From the NCBI GenBank assembly GCA_963793465.1, contig CAWCAJ010000005.1, forward strand, positions 496,001-560,000: a DNA stretch of 64,000 nucleotides. Reading direction: 5' to 3'. This document shows, piece by piece, positions 17,823 through 26,846 of the stretch; position 1 is the stretch's first letter, and each line of letters starts with the position of its first letter. A model generated the notes under the pieces. The model saw nothing but the letters and a program-made list of their open reading frames with translations. It was not told the origin of the DNA and searched no databases. A program made the translations under genes and the position numbers. This DNA comes from CAJQPP01 sp963793465 (lineage in GTDB: Bacteria > Planctomycetota > Planctomycetia > Pirellulales > Pirellulaceae).

Positions 17823-19262
17823 ATGCTCACCGAAACGACGCCCATCGAGCCGGGAAATTTTGAGACCGAACAGCATTTCTATCCCAGGGTTCTCAACGCA
17901 CATATCCACCCGCTGATTCGCAATTTGATGGACATGGGGAATGAGCGGATTGCCTCCCGCTATTGCCATCTGCATCCGGAAATCGATCCGGCGGCGGTCC
18001 GCCACCTGCTGGGTACCATTCCGCGGTACTATCGCTGGGGTGGCTGCGACCTGTTTCATGTGACCAGCGAACAGGGTCTGCGGCAGATTGTGGTGATTGA
18101 GACCAACTCCTGCCCCTCGGGTCAAAAATCGATGCCCCGCGTCAACGAGTCCCTGGAAAAGGCCGGTTACGATCGGTTGCTGAGGGATTCGTTCCTGGAA
18201 CAGGTCAGTCGACGAAAAGGGGGCCCCAAAGGGGATCTGGCCGTACTGTATGACAAGAACCACATGGAAAATTCGGGGTATGCTGCCGCCATGGCCGATT
18301 TGACGGGGGAACGCGTCTGGCTGATCCCCTTTCACAAATCGGACGTCGGGCGAACCGCCGAGTTCGATGACAAAGGAGTATTGCAGGCCATCTACCAGGG
18401 AGAAAAGTTACCCATTCGTGCCGCCTTCCGCTATGTCACCCAGCAACCCTGGAACCGTATCCCGACCAGTACCAAAACACTGATTTACAATCCGGTTCTG
18501 GTCTGTCTGGCAGGCGGCCGGAACAAGCTGGTGGCATCCAAGGCCTATGACCTGTTCAACGCCTCCGAGTTAGGTTCGGGATTGAAGATCCACACACCGG
18601 AGACCATTTGGGATGTCTCCCTGGAAGAGGTGCCGTTGTGGGTCAAGCGAATGGGTGGTGTGGCGGTCGTGAAAGTCCCCTATTCCAATGCCGGCCAGGG
18701 GGTCTATACGATCACGTCCCCACGCGAGCTGGATTTGTTTATGCAGCAAACGCACAACTACGACCACTTCATCGTGCAATCGCTGATCGGCAACTCGAAA
18801 TGGAGTTCCCGCAGCCGGTTTGGCAGGCTGTTTCATGTAGGCACCATGCCCGATCGAAGACTGAACCTTTACGCGGCGGATATTCGCTTCATGGTGGCCG
18901 TCAGTCCCGGCGGATTTTTCCCCGTAGCCATCTATGCCCGGCGTGCCAGGAAGCCGCTGACCAGCGAGTTGCGGGCTGGAGATGATTCCTGGGACATGCT
19001 GGGCACCAACCTCTCCATCCAGAATGACGATGGCAGCTTCAGTACCCAGCCCGAGCGGTTATTGCTGGTCGATAGCCGTGACTTCAACCGCCTGGGTTTT
19101 GGACTCGATGACTTGATTGAAGGTTACCTGCAAACCGTGATGTGTATATCGGCGATCGATCAAATGGCTGTCGGGCTGATCAACACCAAAGGCAGATTTC
19201 GCAAGAAGTTGTTCCAGTCCATTAATCCCGATCGCCGTTTCAACGAGGAGATTACCTTTTGA
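17823..19262 (+). CDS. Large ATP-grasp ligase-like protein
   Basis: The protein has 479 aa from ATG 17823. ATP-grasp signatures are in the middle and C-terminal half: VAVVKVPYSNAGQGVY (ATP lysine and glycine loop), HFIVQSLIG, and LNLYAADIRFMVAVSP followed by VAIYARRAR. The N-terminal 200 residues do not match a ligase family I know, though YRWGGCDLFHVTSEQG and VIETNSCPSGQKSMPR look like a conserved substrate domain. The protein is longer than RimK or GshB. The stop codon overlaps the TTG start of the AstE/AspA-like gene, so the two are translationally coupled. The product is probably an amide or peptide bond on an unknown acceptor. Confidence 0.65.
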   Translation: MLTETTPIEPGNFETEQHFYPRVLNAHIHPLIRNLMDMGNERIASRYCHLHPEIDPAAVRHLLGTIPRYYRWGGCDLFHVTSEQGLRQIVVIETNSCPSGQKSMPRVNESLEKAGYDRLLRDSFLEQVSRRKGGPKGDLAVLYDKNHMENSGYAAAMADLTGERVWLIPFHKSDVGRTAEFDDKGVLQAIYQGEKLPIRAAFRYVTQQPWNRIPTSTKTLIYNPVLVCLAGGRNKLVASKAYDLFNASELGSGLKIHTPETIWDVSLEEVPLWVKRMGGVAVVKVPYSNAGQGVYTITSPRELDLFMQQTHNYDHFIVQSLIGNSKWSSRSRFGRLFHVGTMPDRRLNLYAADIRFMVAVSPGGFFPVAIYARRARKPLTSELRAGDDSWDMLGTNLSIQNDDGSFSTQPERLLLVDSRDFNRLGFGLDDLIEGYLQTVMCISAIDQMAVGLINTKGRFRKKLFQSINPDRRFNEEITF

Positions 19263-20356
19263 GTGACAGAACCAGGCTCGCTGAACCCAGCAACGGCTAC
19301 GAGCATGTCAGGCAGGTCCAAAAAGTGGATGATCTGGAGATCGGATCTCTGCCGCTGGGGCAGTTTTCCAGGCTGATGATCGAACTGGTTGAAAATGGTA
19401 TCGGATGGCCGGTGCAGGTTCCCGTGGTAGTGGCGCGTGGCAAAAGGCCGGGCCCCATTTTCGGGATTACCGCGGCGTTGCACGGGAATGAACTGAATGG
19501 AATTCCCGTGATTCATCAGCTTTTGCAAAAGATCAGCCTCAAGTCGCTACGCGGATCGATTGTCTGTGTGATCGTCGCCAATATGCCGGGATTGATTGCC
19601 GAACAACGCGAGTTTATCGACGGACAGGATTTGAATCACATCATGCCCGGGAAACCGCGTGGCAAACTCTCGCAGGTTTACGCTTTCAATCTGGTCGATC
19701 GCATTACCCAGCACTTCGATTTTCTGGTCGACCTGCATACGGCCAGCGAGGGACGCGTGAACTCGTTGTATGTAAGAGCCGATTTGAAACAGAAAATGAC
19801 GGCCCAAATGGCCTATCTGCTACGTCCGCAAATCATTGTTCACAACCCACCCTCCGATTACACACTCCGTGGCACAGCCGACGAAATGGGCAAGCCTGCC
19901 ATCACCGTCGAGATCTGTGACCCACAAAAGTTCCAACGAGATCCGATTACCCGCACCGTCAAGGGTATCCGCCGTATCCTGCGGCATGTCGAGATGCTTT
20001 CGGGTGCCAGCACCCTACCGGTGGGCCCTACCCAACCGGTGCTCTGCAAGAAGTCCTACTGGATCCTGGCGGAACGAGGTGGCATGATGCGGGTCCGCCA
20101 CCAGATCACCGATTTCGTCCACAAAGGGGAATCCATTGCTTCGCAAGTCAACATTTTTGGCGATGTGACACACGAGTATTCGGCGCCGGAAGATGGGGTC
20201 ATCATTGGTCATTGTGTCAATCCGCTGGGTCAAACTGGCGAGCGGATCATCCACCTGGGCGTGATGATGAATGAGTCCGAGAAACGGAAATTCGAAAAGA
20301 TCAGTGGCTGTTCGCTGGATGGGAAATTCTGCGAAGTCGTTCCTCCCGGGAAGTAG
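19259..20356 (+). CDS. AstE/AspA-family zinc-dependent deacylase or peptidase
   Basis: The protein has 365 aa, starting at TTG 19259, which overlaps the upstream TGA and has GAGGAG nine bases before it. It belongs to the succinylglutamate desuccinylase/aspartoacylase branch of M14-like hydrolases: zinc ligands in LHGNELNG, third ligand in DLHTAS, and ITVEICD supplying the general base Glu. The usual DLNR substrate motif reads DLNHIMPG, so Arg is replaced by His, implying a changed substrate carboxylate site. A C-terminal barrel with DFVHKGESIASQ resembles a biotinyl-lipoyl-like extension. Flanked by two ATP-grasp ligases, it may trim or recycle the amide they form. Confidence 0.8.
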   Translation: MSDRTRLAEPSNGYEHVRQVQKVDDLEIGSLPLGQFSRLMIELVENGIGWPVQVPVVVARGKRPGPIFGITAALHGNELNGIPVIHQLLQKISLKSLRGSIVCVIVANMPGLIAEQREFIDGQDLNHIMPGKPRGKLSQVYAFNLVDRITQHFDFLVDLHTASEGRVNSLYVRADLKQKMTAQMAYLLRPQIIVHNPPSDYTLRGTADEMGKPAITVEICDPQKFQRDPITRTVKGIRRILRHVEMLSGASTLPVGPTQPVLCKKSYWILAERGGMMRVRHQITDFVHKGESIASQVNIFGDVTHEYSAPEDGVIIGHCVNPLGQTGERIIHLGVMMNESEKRKFEKISGCSLDGKFCEVVPPGK

Positions 20357-20365
20357 CAGGGTTGC

Positions 20366-21394
20366 ATGATGCGGATTTTCGTGGCCGTCAATCGGGTCTC
20401 CGAGATCGGCTACCGGCAAACAACCGCCTTGTTGATTGCCGGCCTGGTGCGTCGAGGATGTCATGTGGAGTTGGCCGACGTCGACGCGTTTTCATGGCAA
20501 GGGGATTCCAGTGGCAATCAGCTGTGGGTGCGTTCCTGCGGAATCCCCCCGACGGCCAATCGGGATCTGGGCATGGACTCGCGATCCCTCGAGGCTCATT
20601 GCCATACCGAGCCCGGAAGAACTTTGCATCGAGTCAACCGCAACGATCTGATCTTGATTCGTACCAATCCCGGACGCGATTTACAACGAAATTCGCTTCA
20701 CGATGCCTTTCTGGACTTTTGCCGGATGGCTCAAATCAAGGGTGTTCGTGTTGTGAACAACCCGGCCAGCATCCGGTTTTTCGCCAGCAAAGCGGCTTTG
20801 GGAATTCTCGATCCCGCGTTTCGTCCGGACATGATGGTCAGTCATGATCCACAGGTCATTTCCCGATTTGTGGGCGAATCCGGGGTCGATTGCGTTATCA
20901 AACCCCTGGTAGGATCACGCGGCGCTGGTGTGATCCGGGTCACTGCTGATGGGTCTGACCCCGCTCTGGAAAGCCGACTGGGCCGCGAGTTTGAGGGTCG
21001 CGGGATGGTGGCTCAACACTTCGTGTCCTCTCCCTCTCCGGGTGACAAAAGAATCGTCGTGGTTGGCGGAAAGATACTGGAAATGGCCGGGCAGCCGGGG
21101 GGGATTCACCGACAACCAGCGGCCGGAGATTTTCGTGCCAACATTCATCTGGGGGGAACCGCCCACCCGCTGGTTCTGGATGACGCGGAACGGCAGGCGG
21201 TTACCAGCGCCGCAGAGCTATTGGATCGGTACGGCATCTGGCTGGCGGGGATCGACCTGGTGGGCGGGAAGGTTATCGAATTTAACGTTTTCAGTACGGG
21301 CGGGCTGTTTGACGCCATTCGTTTTTCCGGAGCGGACTTTGCCCAGCAAGTAGTGAACCAATTGCTGGACGGCCAGCAGGAAAATTCGACCTAA
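20366..21394 (+). CDS. GshB-like ATP-grasp ligase (paralogue 2)
   Basis: The protein has 342 aa, nine bases after the hydrolase, in the same operon. It matches the GshB-like protein at 11474 throughout: RTNPGRDLQR versus RTAPGKDIVR, GVRVVNNP, CVIKPLVGSRGAGVI, HRQPAAGDFRANIHLGG, and IDLVGGKVIEFNVFSTGG with the metal-binding Glu and Asn. All residues expected for ATP and Mg2+ binding are visible. It probably attaches an amino acid or small carboxylate acceptor to the product of the first ligase (inference). A second possible ATG lies one codon downstream at 20369. Confidence 0.75.
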   Translation: MMRIFVAVNRVSEIGYRQTTALLIAGLVRRGCHVELADVDAFSWQGDSSGNQLWVRSCGIPPTANRDLGMDSRSLEAHCHTEPGRTLHRVNRNDLILIRTNPGRDLQRNSLHDAFLDFCRMAQIKGVRVVNNPASIRFFASKAALGILDPAFRPDMMVSHDPQVISRFVGESGVDCVIKPLVGSRGAGVIRVTADGSDPALESRLGREFEGRGMVAQHFVSSPSPGDKRIVVVGGKILEMAGQPGGIHRQPAAGDFRANIHLGGTAHPLVLDDAERQAVTSAAELLDRYGIWLAGIDLVGGKVIEFNVFSTGGLFDAIRFSGADFAQQVVNQLLDGQQENST

Positions 21395-21563
21395 TGCGAG
21401 TCGCAGGGACATGTCGTGTGTGTCCCACTCATTTTCTCGAGCAACACTGCCCCTTTCTACGATTCAAATCTGACAGGCCACTAAGGCGAATCACTGGGAG
21501 CGACGGCGTTTGCGGCGGTCATTTTTCCAAACCATGGGCAGCCGTGCCGGTTTCAGTGGCACG

Positions 21564-21597
21564 AAAAAACCCCGGCCAGCATCGACGCTGGCCGGGG
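21564..21597 (-). terminator. Intrinsic terminator of the DUF937 gene
   Basis: An 11-bp perfect stem (CCCCGGCCAGC / GCTGGCCGGGG, loop ATCGAC) lies just past the stop of the minus-strand gene. On that strand it is followed by six T residues (the A run at 21564-21569). Confidence 0.85.
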
Positions 21598-21631
21598 ATT
21601 CCATGATTTCGCTGGCGGGGCAGTTGACCTG

Positions 21632-22675
21632 CTAGGCGGAACCGCCGAAAGCCTGCAGCTTGCTGAGGATTTCGGTCAGCACAGTTCGCAATTTTTCGGT
21701 GACACCCGGAATGTCCATGATAGGACGAATCACACCACTGAGTTCTTCAAAGTTGTTTCGCGTCACAGCCGCCACGGCCTCCCGCGCCTGTTCCGGCAGC
21801 TTGTCCCATATCAGCGCTAAGCCATTGAGTTTCTCGTTCAACTGATTCAGGCGAGGCAGGGCCGCTTCTGCCGATGTGACATCCGTAATGCTGCTGATGG
21901 CATCACGGGCTTCCCGGTAAGTTTCAGCCAATTGCGTCGGCATCTGAGCGGCCGGTGTTTGCACATCCACCTGATTCGTACCGGTGTTGTTGTCCACGGG
22001 TGGAGCATTGTTCTTCGGGAACAAGAACTGCCACGCCAGAAAGGCCAACAAGGCGATGACGGCCAAAGGCAGCAGGGTCTTTAGCAAGGATGGTCCCGCG
22101 GGCTGCGGTTCCGGGGCTCGTCGCGTTTCTGACTGAGTTCCACCCTTGAGCAGGTCATCTAGATCAAATCCTGCCGGCAGGGATTTCTTGATATGACCGG
22201 ATTGGTCTTTGAACAGGTCGTTGATGCTCTGGGTCGTTACCGGCTTGTTTTGACTCTTGAAGTGCTTGGCAATCATCCCCAACACGAGTGGCGAAAGATA
22301 ACCCAGCAACTTGGTGGTCGTCCCCACGTTCATGCCTGTGAATTTGGCAATCGATCCAGCCAGCCTGGAAACCACGGCACCGGCCAACAGGTTTCCCAAC
22401 AATCCGCCTCCCAGGCTCTGCACCTTTTCCGGGGACTTGGTGAACATCCCGGCCAGATCGCCCAGCATCCCGGTGTCGAAGCCCCCCAAGGTCTTGACCA
22501 ATTGGTCGGCACCCTTGCCACCCCCGGAAGCCACACCAGAAAACGCCGACAACAAACCCGGGATGGCGGCCCCGATGGCGGATTGCGTTTGTTTTTGATT
22601 GCCATCCAGCAGGGATGTCAACTGGCCAGTCACGGCATCCGTCAACTGGTCCTGGATCATACTAACTAAATTCAT
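21632..22675 (-). CDS. DUF937 domain protein with one membrane segment
   Basis: The protein has 347 aa from ATG 22675, preceded by AGGAG. Residues 1-160 match DUF937: a Gly/Leu-rich helical repeat (IGAAIPGLLSAFSG, GGFDTGMLGDLAGMF, LLGYLSPLVLGMIAK). A DLDDLLKGG tail follows, then a membrane helix (about 195-215, TLLPLAVIALLAFLAWQFLF) and a C-terminal helical domain of about 110 residues, probably on the other side of the membrane. DUF937 proteins are found next to stress and OmpA-type genes, but no activity is established. It is monocistronic, with its own terminator. Confidence 0.8.
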   Translation of the reverse strand: MNLVSMIQDQLTDAVTGQLTSLLDGNQKQTQSAIGAAIPGLLSAFSGVASGGGKGADQLVKTLGGFDTGMLGDLAGMFTKSPEKVQSLGGGLLGNLLAGAVVSRLAGSIAKFTGMNVGTTTKLLGYLSPLVLGMIAKHFKSQNKPVTTQSINDLFKDQSGHIKKSLPAGFDLDDLLKGGTQSETRRAPEPQPAGPSLLKTLLPLAVIALLAFLAWQFLFPKNNAPPVDNNTGTNQVDVQTPAAQMPTQLAETYREARDAISSITDVTSAEAALPRLNQLNEKLNGLALIWDKLPEQAREAVAAVTRNNFEELSGVIRPIMDIPGVTEKLRTVLTEILSKLQAFGGSA

Positions 22676-23557
22676 GGAATTCTCCTGAGTTGTTTTGAGA
22701 AAGTCGAGTTAATCAGGGACAATAGGTCCGGCTTAACCGACATGCATTGGATCAAATGCCAAACTACCTTTAGACCCGTTTCGGATCCGAATAAGTGTGA
22801 GGTTCGATTCTCACCAAGGCGGGCAAAGAGTTGAGGCGTAGCGAATACGCATCGCGCTCGTACGCGTGCTATACCTTTTACAGGCGCGAATTATAGAGCT
22901 TGCCAAGGCAAATCGGAATACTCGGCAGCCCGTTTTGTCCATAAAACCTGCCCTTGGCAAAAGCCCTCGCAAAGCCCTCGCAAAGCCCTCGCAAAGCCCT
23001 CCCCCAAGCCCTCGCAAAGCCCTCGCAAAGCCCTCGCAAAGCCCTCGCAAAGCCCTCGCAAAGCCCTCGCAAAGCCCTCGCAAAGCCCTCGCAAAGCCCT
23101 CGCAAAACGCCGAGCACGCCGGTTTGCTTAAGCCGGTGGCGAACCTTACTCACCCTGCCGGAACCGACCTTGGGTTTACGCTGCGGCAATTTCCAACCCA
23201 TCTTCCAAAACTCGTGGGCAGCGCTGAGCCGACGCCCATTTTTGGCAGCGGCAGCTCGACCGAGTCCCGGAACAGGACCGGTATTCACGCATCGGCGACA
23301 AGACCAGAATTCGTTCAGAACCTGGTGAAACGAAGCGGCCATCGATGGGGCCGGAAATCTGCCAGGAAAGCCAAGCCGATCCCTCGTTTCGGGGCAACCA
23401 GGGGGATGCTACAGTAGGGTTTGACCGTCGAATTTCCAGCCGAATGGGCGGCTCGGCCCCAGGTGAGCGAGTCTTTCGTTCTCAAAAATCCAAAGGCCAT
23501 CCACGATCAAACCGGGCTTGCTCGGCACGTTGATTCCATCCGCATCCTTTCCAAAAA
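22676..23557. other. Noncoding region holding an 11-bp minisatellite
   Basis: There are about 880 bases between divergently transcribed genes. The only structure I see is the repeat at 22957-23107. Long open frames cross the repeat in several frames on both strands, but they are a by-product of a repeat without stop codons. A sequence near 22795-22830 resembles half a tRNA but has no partner half. Confidence 0.6.
22957..23107. repeat. 11-bp minisatellite, about 13 copies
   Basis: The unit GCAAAGCCCTC is repeated head to tail about 13 times, nearly identical, with one interior variant containing CCCCC. The unit length is not a multiple of three, which argues against selection for coding. The repeat is not dyad-symmetric, and copies are contiguous without spacers. 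Confidence 0.95.
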
Positions 23558-25186
23558 ATGAAAAACGCGACAGCCCGGCGGACGATTCTCATCCGGTTTT
23601 TGCTGGGCCTTCTGGTTCTGTTGTTCTTTTTGGCCGCGGCAGCCCTGTTGTTCGAGGGTTATCGCATTTCCCGCGTCATGCCTGGCAAAGGCTGGAATTC
23701 TCAAGCGGCCCGCTTGATTGTGTTGGTATTGGTTAACTTGGTCTTTTCGGCTGTGCTGGTTGCCGCCGTCCTGTTGTTACTGTGGGTTCGCGCTGCACGT
23801 GCCTTGCCCGATTTGCGGGGTTGGCATCTGGAAAAACCCGAGTCCGAATTTCAGGTGTCCGATGCCGAGCCAGGGTATGAACTGACCGATTACTTAAAAC
23901 AGGAAGAACGTGTTTTCCAGGAACTGAGCTCCTTGATGCAGACCTCCTGGGCGGAGCAGATCCCGGGCACTGGTACTTATTCCCGTTTCCGTGAGGATTC
24001 GGTTTGCAATCCCGAAACCATCCTCGATCGCAATTGGAACCGGTCGTGGATTCTGGAAGCCTCCGATCCGGTGGGCGGGGTTCTACTGTTGCATGGTCTC
24101 AGTGATTCGCCCTATTCCCTACGTCAACTGGGACTGCGGTTGCATGCCGAGGGTTATACGGTGGTTTGGTTGCGTTTGCCGGGCCATGGCACCAACCCCC
24201 GCGCCCTGGCCGATGTGAGCTGGCAGGATTGGGCAGCGGCCGTGAAGATTGCGGTCTGCGGGCTACGGAAAACACTACCGCCGTCTACCCCCTTGATTCT
24301 GGGCGGCTACTCCAACGGCGGCGCTTTGAGTGTGGATTATGTGCTGGCGGCCCTCGATGACCCTTCCCTGCCTCAAGCGGACGCAGTGGTTCTGTTTTCA
24401 CCGATGATTGGCATTAACCCATTGGCCCGATTGACTCGCCTGTATCATACCGTGGCGTTGGTGTCACGGACCCACAAAGCGCAATGGTCGAGTATTCAAG
24501 CCGAAATCGACCCCTTCAAGTACAGTTCCTGGCCCATGAATGCCAACGTGCAGGCCTGGTCCGTCACCCAGAGGGTGGAACGCAAGTTGGCCGCCCTCAG
24601 GAAGTCGGGTCGCATCGGGGAGTTGCCTCCCATGTTGGCCATGCAGTCGGTGGTGGATTCCACAGTCGAGGTTTCGAAGTTGATCACGGTGTTGTTCGAT
24701 CAGTTGGAGTCCGATTGCAGCGAGCTGTTCCTGTTTGATGTCAATCGAGTGGATCAACTGAGCAACCTGTTGAATCTCTCTTTCGAGAAATCCGTGGGTC
24801 CCAGATTGCAGCGGACCGACCGACCCTATCAGCTGACCATCTTGACCAATACTCGCACCAGTTCCATGCAACTCAGTTTGAAAATACACCGTCGGGGAGA
24901 GGTGACTGAGCAAGCGACGGAGCTATTGTGGCCGCCCGGAATCGTATCGTTGTCCCATATTGCGGTACCGATTCCACTCGATGATCCGATTTATGGGGCA
25001 GTGCCGCAAAATGCCAGCGGGCTTTCCCTGGGAACTCTGGCGATGCGGGCCGAACCGAGTGCCATTCTGATTTCCAGTTCAATTTTTGTACGCAGTCGCA
25101 ATAATCCCTTTTACAACTTCATGGAAGATCGGGTTGTGGGTTGGCTTTCCCGCAACCTGAAGCCCGATTCTACAAAACCGGTATGA
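23558..25186 (+). CDS. Membrane-anchored alpha/beta hydrolase
   Basis: The protein has 542 aa. Two N-terminal membrane helices (about 10-30 and 50-75) tether a hydrolase domain that starts near residue 150. Motifs are the oxyanion segment LLHGLSDSPYS, RLPGHGTNP, and the nucleophile elbow GGYSNGG with Ser near residue 251. Candidate acid and base are the Asp in MQSVVDSTV and the His in LSHIAVPIP. This fits the serine aminopeptidase S33/monoglyceride lipase type. An insertion of roughly 100 residues separates the acid from the base. The hydrolase domain may face the periplasm; the substrate, perhaps a lipid or ester, is unknown. The gene is monocistronic. Confidence 0.8.
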   Translation: MKNATARRTILIRFLLGLLVLLFFLAAAALLFEGYRISRVMPGKGWNSQAARLIVLVLVNLVFSAVLVAAVLLLLWVRAARALPDLRGWHLEKPESEFQVSDAEPGYELTDYLKQEERVFQELSSLMQTSWAEQIPGTGTYSRFREDSVCNPETILDRNWNRSWILEASDPVGGVLLLHGLSDSPYSLRQLGLRLHAEGYTVVWLRLPGHGTNPRALADVSWQDWAAAVKIAVCGLRKTLPPSTPLILGGYSNGGALSVDYVLAALDDPSLPQADAVVLFSPMIGINPLARLTRLYHTVALVSRTHKAQWSSIQAEIDPFKYSSWPMNANVQAWSVTQRVERKLAALRKSGRIGELPPMLAMQSVVDSTVEVSKLITVLFDQLESDCSELFLFDVNRVDQLSNLLNLSFEKSVGPRLQRTDRPYQLTILTNTRTSSMQLSLKIHRRGEVTEQATELLWPPGIVSLSHIAVPIPLDDPIYGAVPQNASGLSLGTLAMRAEPSAILISSSIFVRSRNNPFYNFMEDRVVGWLSRNLKPDSTKPV

Positions 25187-25659
25187 AACATTTTTTCGAC
25201 TTCCATATCTCCCAATGACAGGACGTTTCCCCCCGCAGCAACAAGTTAACCCGCCTTGGTTTGAATCGCGGCCCCTGGCGTTTCATGAATTCGACTGTTC
25301 TGACGGGTCGGGTGACGTCGGGGTTGCACTGTGGCCCGCTCGTGGTGCCAGCGCCCCACAGGCGGGGGTGTTTTCGTTGCCGGCATCATTTGAGGGCCGA
25401 GAGATTGGCAAACCTGTTTTCGTGAACCTGTGTAGCAGCATCGATGTCACCCGCTCGACGCCGGCAAGTCGCCGGTTGCCGGCGAGGTGCAGTTGACAAC
25501 CCGTATGCAATCTGGATCATCTAGGCAGCCAGCAGGCGTTGCAGACCACAGTGATTTGGGTGGCTTCCCATCCGGCAACCAGCCAGCGGACGCACCGCCT
25601 GCTTGGGGCTTCCCTTCTTGTTGAAGCTGCTGGAATGCCTGAACAAGACTTCGTGTTTT
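25187..25659. other. Intergenic region upstream of the tRNA
   Basis: About 470 bases without a gene I can support. It contains small palindromic patches (for example CGCCGGCAAGTCGCCGGTTGCCGGCG near 25457) that could act as terminators, but they lack a T run. Confidence 0.4.
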
Positions 25660-25743
25660 GCCCGAGTGGCGGAATTGGCAGACGCTCAGGATTTAAAATC
25701 CTGTGACCTTACGGTCGTGCGGGTTCAAGTCCCGCCTCGGGTA
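25660..25743 (+). tRNA. tRNA-Leu (anticodon UAA)
   Basis: The acceptor stem GCCCGAG (25660-25666) pairs with CTCGGGT (25736-25742). The anticodon arm CAGGA-TTTAAAA-TCCTG gives anticodon TAA. A long variable arm (TGACCTTACGGTCG) is typical of tRNA-Leu, and the T arm is GCGGG-TTCAAGT-CCCGC. CCA is not encoded. Confidence 0.97.
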
Positions 25744-26063
25744 CTCGAAGAAAAGGGTTTCAACACGTTTGCCTTGCAAAGTAACACGGCGCTCTCCGCC
25801 GTGAACCATGTCAGCACGGCGGTCTTCGCCGTAATCTTGCTGCATTCGGTGCAGATTACCGAGCTACTTTCAGGCGGGCGTCTACTGCAGCCTAAGAAGA
25901 ACATTCCTGGATTTCGTGCCGAATTCCAAGGCAATCGCTTGACCGCCAAGCGACCACCACTGGAATCACTGATGAACAACCCGATTTACCGATCCGTCGG
26001 CTATTTTCCAAACTGGCGATACTATTTGTATGATTGCGACCGACTTGCTTGGCATTTGATACA
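25744..26063. other. Intergenic region after the tRNA
   Basis: About 320 bases. A pair of near repeats, AACACGGCGCTCTCCGCCGTGA and CAGCACGGCGGTCTTCGCCGT, is present at 25782-25832. Each could form a small hairpin. No gene is supported. Confidence 0.4.
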
Positions 26064-26519
26064 ATGAGCAACCATCGGCCAATCGGCTGGCCGTCGCACA
26101 GGTTGCATCTACCAGATATATTGGGGCCCATATTGAAGACACGTGGAGAAATCGAAGCCGCCATCTGCCAGGGAATGTCCCAATTCGAATTGGAATACAT
26201 GGGAAGAGGCCCCAAAGAAATCCGGACTCACCTGATCGAGGACATCTTGATCGTGCGGCTGCAGGGGGTACTGACCGCGGCTGAACAACATCTCGTCGCC
26301 GAACTCCCGGCAGAGAAAGGACGCGATCTGCTGAAGCAGGTTCGTTCGCAACTGATTGAAATTGCCAGGCCTAGGCTGGAGCAACTCGTTGAAGCGATTA
26401 CCGGACAGAAGCCCAGGAGTTTGCATCACGATATCAGCACGATTTACGGTGAAGAAATCGTCGTTTTCACTTTGCCCGAGACGCCGGAATTCAGAGACAC
26501 CAGGAAACAGGGTTCGTAG
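26064..26519 (+). CDS. DUF2294 family protein
   Basis: The protein has 151 aa from ATG 26064; a TTG at 26133 (LKTRGEIEAAI) would give the more usual family length of about 120-130 aa. The core matches DUF2294: YMGRGPKEIRTHLIEDILIVRLQGVLT, then GRDLLKQVRSQLIEIARPRLEQL and HHDISTIYGEEIVVFTL (split across the domain). The family is small, cytoplasmic and without known activity, often found in environmental bacteria near redox or CO2-responsive genes. A second, broken copy lies at 27486-27879. I trust the family; the start is uncertain. Confidence 0.8.
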   Translation: MSNHRPIGWPSHRLHLPDILGPILKTRGEIEAAICQGMSQFELEYMGRGPKEIRTHLIEDILIVRLQGVLTAAEQHLVAELPAEKGRDLLKQVRSQLIEIARPRLEQLVEAITGQKPRSLHHDISTIYGEEIVVFTLPETPEFRDTRKQGS

Positions 26520-26552
26520 CCCTTGTTTCCAGAAGACGTGTGTTATGCTCCC

Positions 26553-26750
26553 TCAGGTTAAAACCTCCACGATATTGCAGGTGCCCGTTTTGCTGTCGAA
26601 GTGCAGCTCGGCACTGCCCTCGTCGAGTTGCTGGAGCACCTGATTCACTCGTTGCTTGACCTCGCTGTAATCCGTCCCATCCCGCGTCACGAATTCCTCG
26701 ACAACTTCCCTGAGTGCAGTCAGTGACAGTTTCAAATGTGGTATTTTCAT
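26553..26750 (-). CDS. yheU: YheU/UPF0270 family small protein
   Basis: The protein has 65 aa from the ATG at 26750, chosen because MKIPHLKLS corresponds to the family's MIIPWQ..LS start. The conserved core EEFVTRDGTDY and the C-terminal CNIVEVL match YheU of gammaproteobacteria, a small acidic protein of unknown function. It is convergent with the DUF2294 gene, 33 bases apart. Finding it in a planctomycete-like genome suggests wide spread of the family or transfer; I cannot tell which. Confidence 0.75.
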   Translation of the reverse strand: MKIPHLKLSLTALREVVEEFVTRDGTDYSEVKQRVNQVLQQLDEGSAELHFDSKTGTCNIVEVLT

Positions 26751-26846
26751 GGGCGAATCGTTACCAGCAAAACAATGAATACCACCAGGTTCCCGGCGAA
26801 CATTCGCCAAACTGGCAATTCGAACGGGCCAGTCGAATGATGAGCT

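Noticed and set aside
22795..22830. tRNA-like T arm (GTGAG-GTTCGATT-CTCAC)
   Set aside because: The loop has eight bases, and no acceptor or anticodon half fits upstream; at most a remnant.
22957..23107. Possible CRISPR array
   Set aside because: Copies are 11 bp and directly adjacent with no spacers, and no cas gene is nearby; it is a minisatellite.
22811..23342. Open frames through the repeat (Arg/Leu/Cys/Glu-rich)
   Set aside because: They exist in several frames on both strands because the repeat lacks stop codons; no ribosome binding site or non-repetitive domain.
26034..26063. TTG start 10 codons upstream in the DUF2294 gene
   Set aside because: No ribosome binding site, and the extension is not part of the family domain.
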